A stretch of 64,000 nt of DNA from Sycon ciliatum (Eukaryota; Porifera; Calcarea; Leucosolenida; Sycettidae), in the NCBI RefSeq assembly GCF_964019385.1, contig NC_088655.1:12005922-12069921 (forward strand). Direction: 5' to 3'. Positions 55,905 to 64,000 of the stretch are shown piece after piece. The position numbers were made by a program, and so were the translations under genes. Under the pieces are notes generated by a model, which did no database searches, was not told the DNA's origin, and worked only from the letters and a program-made list of their open reading frames with translations. Position 1 is the stretch's first letter. Each line of letters begins with the position of its first letter.

Positions 55905-56165
55905 AACCAGCAATAGGTGCCTAAGGCGAGTATTTGGCCATGATCCGTATACTTCTATCGATTTCATTCTCACCAAATACTACCTGTATACTTTCTCTCG
56001 CCGTGTAAACTTGAAGCTGTTTGTATTTGTTTTTAGGTGTCTATCCCGTTTAACGATATTTACCCCCGCTCTGCATCATGCCGCACAAATGCTGCTACCC
56101 GCGGTCAAGCTTCAGCTTCCCAGTAAAAAGGCAACGCCTGTTGGGAGTTCCCTAGTAAAATAACG
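55905..56165 (+). pseudogene. CR1-like non-LTR 3' fragment
   Basis: Reads NRCLRRVFGHDPYTSIDFIL, YTFSRRVNLKLFVFVFRCLS and RLTIFTP, parallel to NRALRIVFSMPRFSDVSLV and QFKLYILVFRVLNQLTT at 4853-5285. Ends GCCTGTTGGGAGTTCCCTAG then TAAAATAA, the shared 3' end. The final 60 codons before the end are deleted. Confidence 0.7.
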
Positions 56166-57180
56166 AGAGAGCCTTGAAGCTCAGGGCCCTACTATACTAG
56201 TACGGTATGCTTTTTTGCCTTGATGACTTAGACAAAAAAAAGAATAGGGATGTTATAAATTCTTATAAATTTCTACTTTTTGTTTTTAGACATACCGGTA
56301 ACCTGGGATTCGAACCCGCACTATCGCCCTGCATGCATTCCCCAATACACTTCGCATACATACTAATTCTTCCAAGTTGCTTCACGTTATGATCTTGTAT
56401 TTGAAAGCCCTATCTGAATATGCATTGTGGCCAGCCGTCTTTTGATTGTACGGTACGGTACGGGACAGTTACGGGACAGGTACGGGACAGGTACGGTCGA
56501 GGGTAATACGACACCATCTACTGCCTTGATGACGGCAAAAAAAGAATAGGGATGTTATAAATTTTTCAATTCTTCTATTTTTTCACGCATTACCGGGGAT
56601 TCGAACCCGCACTATCGCCCTACATGCATTCCCCCATACACTTCGCATTCATACTCATTCTTCCAAGTTGCTTCACGTTATGATCTTGCGTTTGAAAGCC
56701 CTATTTGAATAGTGCGGCCAGCTGTATGTGGCCAGCTGTGTTTGATGGTACGGTACGATACGGGACAGATACGGGATAGCGCCAGGCGTGACACAAACAG
56801 ACAAACACACAAACACCAAACGAGAGAGCTTGGAAGCTCAGGGCCCTACGCTATGCTTTTTTGCCTTGATGACCTAGACAAAAAAAGCATAGGGATGTTA
56901 TAAATTCTTTAAAAAAATCCTTTTTTTAGACATAACCTGGGATTCGAACCCGCACTATCGCGCGCCCTGCATGCATTCCCGATACACTTCGCATTCATAC
57001 CCATTCTTCCAAGTTGTTTCACATTGTGATCTTGCATTTGAAAGCCCTATTTGAATATGTATTGTGGCCAGCCGTCTTTGATGGCACGGTACGGTAGGGG
57101 ATAGGTACGGGACAGGTACGATCGAGGGTAATACGACACTCCCGTACCGTACCGTACCATCAAACACAGCTGGCCACAAA
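56166..57180 (-). repeat. Cluster of tRNA-like composite repeats, inverted relative to 25467-26705
   Basis: Three cores with GGATTCGAACC (B-box on the minus strand) at 56307, 56597 and 56940, with the same flanks as at 25.5-26.7 kb in reverse order, GGTACGGGACAGGTACGG tandem units, and CAAGCTCTCTCGTT/ACGAGAGAGCTTGGAAGC joints. Confidence 0.6.
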
Positions 57181-57410
57181 CAGTGTTTCTGTAGCCGTGG
57201 CTGTTTCTACGCTGGAAAGAATCACTGGCCATGGCTAATGCAAAACAAAGGCAGTTCCTATGCTGCTTGATTTTTTTGGGAAAACTTTGTTGAAGCGGTA
57301 CGATGTGGCCACGAAGAACAAATTTAATAATAAACACAGCTCGCATCTTCCCTGAACCTGTTAGACAGGAACAGAGTCGACGCATCTGTCAACAGTGTCA
57401 AGCCAAGTTA
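57181..57410. other. Unassigned sequence
   Basis: No feature recognised; ends at the TA site of the next element. Confidence 0.3.
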
Positions 57411-57706
57411 CCGTATATTCTCCATTATAAGCACAGGTCTCCATTACTAGCACAGTCTCTAATACTAGCACACTGTGAGCACCTTTCGAAACATTATAAG
57501 CACAGTCTCTATTATTAGCACGGTCCTGGTGGGAATCAATGCTGTATGCATGATATCTAGCATGTATTTCTTCTTGCTCTGTATAGATGTATTGGTTGAA
57601 AAAATATAAGCACGGTCTCCAATATAAGCGCGGTCTCCAATATAAGCACGGGGTAGAGGGGTGTTGAAAAAATAGAAGCACGGCGCTTATAATAGAGAAT
57701 ATACGG
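57411..57706. mobile_element. Tc1/mariner-like miniature element with TATAAGCAC internal units
   Basis: Inverted ends CCGTATATTCTCCATTATAA and, on the other strand, CCGTATATTCTCTATTATAA, TA on both sides. Inside are about eight ATAAGCACRGTCTCYAWTA units on the plus strand. Confidence 0.75.
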
Positions 57707-57707
57707 T

Positions 57708-58053
57708 AGTCAATCTCCTGCAGCTTGGAGAGCGCTCTCCACGGAGAGATCCGCTGCCTTCAGGTCGTGCCGAATCGTATTTATCCACCGCAATGGCGGA
57801 CGGCCACGGTTTTTTTTATGTCGTTTGTGTTGATTGATAGCTCCAGTGCTTGGAACGAGGCGGATTCCGGACCCTTCCGCACCACATGGCCAAACCACTG
57901 CAGCCTGCGTCGCCGGCATGTGGCACTAACTGGAGATTGTTTTGCTTCTGTGTTTAAGTTGTTATTGGTGATGCGTTGCGGGTAGCCAAACTGCAGCAGT
58001 ACGCGTAGCTTCCTCCGTTGCCATTTTGTCCAGTTTGTCGTGATCAAGGCCAA
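57708..58053 (-). pseudogene. Non-LTR retrotransposon ORF2 C-terminus, frameshifted
   Basis: Minus frames give RRKLRVLLQFGYPQRITNNN, CRRRRLQWFGHVVRKGPE and, after a frame change at the AAAAAAA run near 57815, KKNRGRPPLRWINTIRHDLK. RRLxWxGHVxR followed by GRPxxRWxDxIxxDL is the common tail of LINE ORF2 proteins. Confidence 0.7.
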
Positions 58054-58254
58054 AGCGTAGAAGAAAAAAACTTAAACAGCAGTGAGCATGTTGTCTGAAA
58101 CAATCCACTGAGAAGGTTGATTTGCAACGTCAAGTCTCCGGACGAAGCCGGACGGGTTCAGATGCACGATTTTCGGAACTGGTCCTAGACTCCTAGCCAG
58201 CTTCATGCATGACACTGTTGTCGACCGGCAATTATCCTTGTAATGCCAATTTTG

Positions 58255-58347
58255 CATGCGAAAATGGCGTTATAATGCTAGCATTATGCCACGTGGAAAA
58301 GGGACTATAATGCCAGCCATAATGCTAGCATTACCCGCCCATGCCTA
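58255..58347. mobile_element. hAT-like miniature element end
   Basis: Ends CATAATGCTAGCATTACCCG then CCCATGCCTA, the GCGGATAATGCTAGC family end; only one end is seen. Confidence 0.5.
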
Positions 58348-58660
58348 GATACAGTTCCTTTTCACTGTGCTACCCGAAAGAGCGATACGCAATCGCAGCA
58401 GCCATTCGTTTTCGTCGAACTCGTTCTTGACACAAATATCCTCGAACAGGTCGAGATCACGCTCCAGTGGCTGCCTTCCGTCGTATGTAGGGACTTGCAC
58501 TAAAGGCCTACGCCCACCGCTGTGACTGGGAGCCTCCGCTGTACCTGCCACCAACCTCACACGCGCCGCGTCACCCATCACCCTCATACACCCCGGCGAT
58601 GCGCTCGTTCATCTTCTTGAGCTTTTCGTTAAACTCTGTGCGGCGCGCACCCTCTTGCCG
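58345..58660 (-). pseudogene. LTR-retrotransposon gag-like fragment
   Basis: 58587-58345 reads VQVPTYDGRQPLERDLDLFE then DICVKNEFDENEWLLRLRIA and LSGS, the pattern of a retrotransposon capsid (F-E-x-x-x-x-x-x-x-x-EW-x-x-xL-x-x-xL-xG). Just upstream in another frame is a charged coiled-coil-like EERSARRQEGARRTEFNEKL. Both ends missing. Confidence 0.45.
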
Positions 58661-58731
58661 TCTGGCACTGCGCTCTTCAAACTCAACAACAACAACAACA
58701 CCCATCACCCTCATACACCCCGGCGATGCGC

Positions 58732-59321
<590 letters not shown>

Positions 59322-60412
59322 CTGAGCCAAATAAGGGGTCGTCCAGAATTATCGAACTATTTTTCACGAAACGAAATAATTGCGTTATGGGGTGGGAGGG
59401 GGTTGACCAATTTCGTTTCAGAAAACTTCGATACATGTACATGGCCATAGGAGCAGTGACACACTTGCGACTTTTGTTGTACTAGTATACTATATTAACT
59501 CGTATCCATAAAGTCCTTTTCCTTTCTACATTTTATTTATGGCTCAGCATCCGAGTTTCAAATAATATACATGTACATGCTCAATCTGCGGGCAGCATGC
59601 TGTTTCGTTCTTTGTGAACTCATCAGCGCAGCACAGAGGAAATGAGGCCGAACCTGATAGCAATGAAAATAAAAATTTCCAATCAGGCCCGAACGTACCT
59701 TGCTAAAGTGCTCAAACTGACAAGTCCGAACCTGATAGCATATATAGTATCCAGTTACAGTGATGGAGAGTTACTCTTAACTCGTATCCATAATTATGTC
59801 CTTTTCCTTTCTACATGTATACTATGTCAACAAGGCCACCCAGAATTAATTCGTTGTTTCGGGTCACTTCACTCATCCGTACCAGGGTCGGTCGGTCGGG
59901 TTTATTTTTTATTTTATTTTATTTTTTATTTTGGTTACTGCGGTGTGCATACATGATTATGCATATCCAATGGCTTTTGTCCATCAAGCCAGTCGATCAA
60001 ATCTGACTGTACATTGTTGTAGACGATCCAGCACGCGCAGTCATTGTCCCGTTACTACTGGCATTAGATCCAGGTCCCCTCCAGGACCAGATCTTTGCCT
60101 CGCTGGCAAACGAGTCTGACGAGCAGCTCTCACCAAAACCTTTGTCAATGAGCGATGCAGTAGCGGAGCTGAAGCTGTTTCAGGACCGATTGCGAATCGG
60201 AGATAATAAAAGACAACCTCGTCACCAAGCGCTGCATCGTGTCATTTGGTTGCTTCTGAGCATGAGGTCGATGTCTAGACTGCTATTAATGACTGCAGCC
60301 CGCTACAATAGTATAGGATCGCGTGTGTGTAGTCGACACTAATCGTACATTTGCATGCACCAAATTCACCAAATTCGTTTGGTGAAAAAAAAAGTTCTAT
60401 ATTAACGGACGG
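59322..60412. other. Mostly unassigned; single arm of the 52.5-53.1 kb foldback
   Basis: 59579-59745 matches the left arm of the inverted repeat at 52556 (GCATGCTGTTTCGTTCTTTG). TTTTATTTTATTTTATTTTT tract at 59905. The rest has no recognisable frame. Confidence 0.45.
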
Positions 60413-60593
60413 TAGGCATATGCGGATAATGCCGGCAGAAAAATTGGCAGACTTCGGTAGGTTTTCTGGTAAGTTTCATGCATGTTTGGTATGTGGATAA
60501 AGAAATGGAGCAGAATTCGAGGAATTGCCCGCCATAAGGTTTGTATGGTTCTGCCAATTTCACTGCTTCTCGAGTATTATCCGCACACCCCTA
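60413..60593. mobile_element. 181-bp hAT miniature element with 8-bp duplication
   Basis: Ends TAGGCATATGCGGATAATGC and, other strand, TAGGGGTGTGCGGATAATAC; ACGGACGG on both sides (60405-60412, 60594-60601). Confidence 0.85.
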
Positions 60594-60601
60594 ACGGACG
60601 G

Positions 60602-61685
60602 CCACTAACATCGTGAGTAGGCAGCCTACCCATTAATTTCATAATTATGGCATTCAATTGACCGTAACTTGGTGATTCTCAATGGATTTGAGTGAAATTT
60701 TGACCACACACTCCTGCCACTATGCTGGCCCTCAGGACATGAGTTACAAGTTCTTGCGCCTCACTGACAGGCTTTCCAGGCCGGAAAAACTCAAATTTCC
60801 GGCATAGTGCCACGGTGTGCGAGCCACCCAGGAGCCAAACAAATGCATTTACATTTTTTCACATTTTCATGCCCATTATGTCCGTGCGCGGGATCCAAAC
60901 CTAAAACAAGTCCAGAAGCAGCCATGGGTGGTGGGGTAGGGCCCCTCAACGTGGCCCTGGAATCTGTCACAACGGCAGGAGTGGGCATTCTGTCACAGAA
61001 CTCTCACAGACCCAAGTCAATTTTTGATTTTTTTAGGTTTAGCACGTGCTACGAGGTCGTACCTTTGATACAACATCCAGTGCTGGGACGTCCACAGCAA
61101 GCCATTTCCACAGCGCTGCACACCAAATCCAGGAGACCCTCACAAATCGGCAAAGACTGCCACTCACGTTCCATTACTGCCTAGTACTGAATCCTACCTG
61201 GCTTCTTGACACGACTCAAACTTGCCAAAGTTACTAAATCAACGTCAACTACAATAATCAAGCAACATATCTGCAACGTCACGAGGGTGCTGGCAAAAGT
61301 CCTGCAGCCCAATACGTGGCTCAAAAACGTGATTTTTTGGACTTGGAGCAAAATTCTGCACACTTTCGCGTGTTTCCATGATACGACAAGTTGCGCACGG
61401 TCTGCTCACATTCAAGTACAGTGCTGCCAACAAAATGACAGCGTGCAACAAAAAAATCTTTCCTTGCAAGGGCACATTTTAGGCCATAACTCTTGAACGG
61501 CTGGTCAGATCGGGACACAATTTTGAGAGAATTTGCAGCTATTCATGCTCTTTCAACTGACGTTGCACACAATATGAATTTACAAATTCGATTTTTCAGC
61601 GAATTTTTGGGTAGTCTGCCACCTTAAAATCCACTCAGCCGGTATTCGTTGTGAAGCGGCTTCTTGCCGAGTTGTAACTACATAC
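60602..61685. other. Unassigned sequence
   Basis: About 1.1 kb with no recognisable frame on either strand and no inverted-repeat ends. Short frames (up to 125 codons) have no motif. Confidence 0.35.
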
Positions 61686-61755
61686 TCCGTACGCTAATAT
61701 ACGGGGTTACGCTAACGTAAAGGGATACGCTAACGTACGGGGATAAGCTAAAAAT
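61686..61755. repeat. Minisatellite of ACGCTAACGTACGGGGAT units
   Basis: About four 17-18-base units; a three-unit version lies at 50217-50275, inside the proposed LTR. Confidence 0.75.
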
Positions 61756-61899
61756 ATACGCTATAGGCTATACGCTATGAAAGTCACCAGCGTGCCAACG
61801 CTACACGTGCATATAAACACACGCACAAAAATTGACGCCATCTCATTCTTTCAGGTCTTATCACCCGTTCGCTTCGTTTTCTCCCCTATTCTTCACTCT

Positions 61900-63400
61900 G
61901 GGCGAATGCAGCAACTAATACTTGCACCTGCGGCTCCGTTCGCGCACCTTGCAATGCAAGGTACTTCGAAGTAAGTGATGGACATTGTACATGTACAGTA
62001 TGTATGCAGCGGTGACTAGAACTTAGCGGGTGTTCATCACACTTGACTTTTAGAGTTTCGTTTTCTGAAGAGGTGGCTTATTCACTACGAGTTACGGAAT
62101 CACCCCCCCCCCCCCTCCCTCCGGTACAACTGATACAGCAACGCTGTGCAACTGTTAAACCCGTGCACGCACCGTGGCACACTCGCACCCCCCCCCCCCT
62201 CACACACATACACATTCGCAGATGACCTTCACCTATGACGCCCATCACTAGGGGCGATGATAGCGATGGCGGAAGACATAGGAACTTGTGCTGGAGTTGC
62301 ACCATTCAACAGCTTGCAAGGCTGAGGAATTCACTGCCACAATTCAGCGTGGTCTGCGCCACAAAGCTATTGAAGTAACTCAGGTTGACTTGTGGTGCAG
62401 TTCGAAAAGTCGGCGGGCGCCTAGCGTGCGTGTCGGTGCAGATACTGCAGTAGGCCTTGACGGATTATGCTAATATTTTCGTGAAATTATGCTTTTCGCA
62501 TTGCTGAAAAATGGCAGAATTATGCTATTTTTATGCTAAAAGTTTTCATAATATGCCGCATAATGCTCACATATGCTGCTAATGTATATGATGGTTCTGT
62601 GCAAAATAACAGGGGATTTTTGTAGAGGGCGTTGTACTGTAGTAGCAAAAGTTCAACAGGGTCAACGCACCGTCCGACCTACAAGTAGCTACGACCCTCA
62701 CTGATTGTAGTGGACTGGTCATGTTATCAAGGGAGTCGTAAACCTACGACTTCCTGGTGCATCTACTTGTACTTGCACTTGTAAAACATGTACAACTGTA
62801 TAGAATTTGATGCGAACAGGCGGATTATTCTACTTTATGCGATTCGTACATGTACATGTATGTTGTATGCAATTTGCCTCGAATTATGCGATTACTCGAT
62901 TTTGGTGGGGAATTATGCGAAAAATTATGCTAGGATAATCCGTCAAGGCCTATACTGCAGGCTAGGCTGGTAAGCCATGGTTGGCTATAAAAACCCTGCA
63001 ATCGCCACGCAAAGTGGTCATTGGCTACCCCAGCCATGTATTGCTTGGGTGCCGGTGCGGAGTTCGAAGTGCGAGTGCGCACCGTACATGTGCATATTTT
63101 TTGGAAAAACCAGGACATTGGAGTCACCTGGACCGGACAGAAATGTGACGTTTCTGGGAGTTTGCTTGAAATCCCCGGGATCACGGGAGCATTGTTGTTT
63201 TTCCGGGATTTTCCCTACGAACGGGAGGGTTGGCATGTATGCTGGGTGACTTGGACAACAGTACGGTATTGACCATACCACTTTTTTCTCAGGCACCCCG
63301 TGAATCAAAAAAATACACTAATCTGTGCTCCAAATTTCCCACAGTTTCGCCTCGGCAACCCGAACCCCGCTAGTAAATTTTACTTACTTATCGTAACATA
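61900..63400 (+). repeat. Segmental duplicate D of the zinc-finger gene region
   Basis: Starts within the Ala/Pro-rich exon (GGGCGAATGCAGCAACTAAT as in copy C), then APAAPFAHLAMQ and the intron shared with B and C. It ends with the terminal-exon acceptor TTCCCACAG and VSPRQPEPR followed by TAG, so the zinc fingers are missing. The donor is disrupted: ten bases (GTACTTCGAA) sit between exon and GTAAGTG at 61961-61970. Pseudogene. Confidence 0.75.
62451..62952. mobile_element. 502-bp hAT miniature element with 8-bp duplication
   Basis: Ends TAGGCCTTGACGGATTATGC and, other strand, TAGGCCTTGACGGATTATCC; TACTGCAG on both sides (62443-62450, 62953-62960). Copies A and B read GCAGATCCTGCAGGCTGGTA and GCAGATTCTGCAGGCTGGTA at the uninterrupted site. 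Confidence 0.92.
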
Positions 63401-64000
63401 TGAAACTACTTTCCGACGCCATTGTATAGTGCCAGTGGGTCTGAGACATATCTCCTCAATCCCACCGTTCGGCGCTGCATCAACCTCTGGATTTACGAAA
63501 TCTTACCTGCAGTCGTGGGTTCCGTCGGGAACGGACTCGATCATTTTCTGTACTTTGGCTTATACTCTGACCATTAGGGTTGCTCCCCAGGCTGGAACTT
63601 GTGCTCTTCCGCCATCCGCCGACTTGACACCTTTTCACGTGGTCGGAAGAGCGTGAGCTCCAGTGGGGAGCAAACCCATTCCTAAGAAATCATCGCCGAA
63701 GTCACAACCCCTATTTTATACTGACCAGGTGAAAAATATGTATGTGCACAGTTTGCAGCGATAATGAGCATACAGTTGCGTTCACTGAAATCCGACCCAC
63801 AGTGCAAAGCTGGCGCACTGGACCAGTTCCGATTACATCAATGTATTTGTAAACGTGTACGTCCAGCCACTTCCAGGGCATCGGGGGTCGTGCAAGTTGA
63901 GTGCGCCAAGTGTCCACTTTGGGTCGTATTTCATCAAGCTCAACTGTAGTAAGATGCACAGTGTAAAAGGGACACATGTTTCACCTACTGTTAATTTAAC
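63401..64000 (+). repeat. Duplicated segment preceding a further zinc-finger gene copy
   Basis: Matches 26900-27695 up to the last base. In copy B this sequence leads within 40 bases to the Ala/Pro-rich exon, so another family member should start just outside the right edge. It lacks the 197-bp element present at 27161. Confidence 0.75.

Overview
This is a piece of animal (metazoan) nuclear DNA, most likely from an invertebrate. The evidence is a Vav-type Rho-GEF gene split by canonical GT-AG introns, several classes of animal-type retrotransposon, tRNA-derived repeats, many short inverted-repeat DNA transposons and very long perfect trinucleotide microsatellites. I cannot name the species. 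Apart from Vav, nearly everything is repeats, duplicated gene fragments and a satellite array. A 200-base run of N (31301-31500) is an assembly gap.

Layout. 33-3532 (minus): first five visible coding exons of a Vav homologue (calponin-homology domain plus the acidic tyrosine region); the gene continues off the left edge. 4058-11710: a frameshifted retrotransposon with a restriction-like endonuclease (E1), a 5'-truncated relative (E2) set directly between two (ACT)n microsatellites, a CR1-like tail inside a terminal-inverted-repeat element, and another reverse-transcriptase fragment. 12-20 kb: small DNA transposons and the first copy (A) of a duplicated zinc-finger gene region. 20735-25466: a nearly intact, probably full-length CR1-like retrotransposon with ORF1 and ORF2, whose reverse-transcriptase active site reads YADG instead of YADD. 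25.5-26.7 kb: tRNA-like repeats, found again inverted at 56.2-57.2 kb.

27.7-30.7 kb holds the only complete-looking two-exon model of the zinc-finger family (copy B): an Ala/Pro/Gln-rich exon joined in phase to an exon with three zinc-finger-like motifs. Copies A, C and D are partial, and a further copy begins at the right edge. In copy C (32.4-48.1 kb) the zinc-finger exon has become a 12.5-kb tandem array of 290-291-bp units. The array has a three-unit higher-order repeat, every full unit keeps its zinc-finger frame open, and both edges carry 102-bp in-frame single-finger units. This exon-derived satellite is the most unusual object in the window.

48-64 kb is a mosaic: nested hAT-like and Tc1/mariner-like elements with visible target-site duplications (several confirmed by uninterrupted copies elsewhere in the window), a third endonuclease-type retrotransposon relic (E3), a pseudogene copy of a single-pass membrane-protein exon, a possible LTR, a 590-bp (AAC)n tract and a copy D remnant. 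Vav and possibly zinc-finger copy B look like host genes that could function; the rest is best read as repeat-driven genome remodelling.
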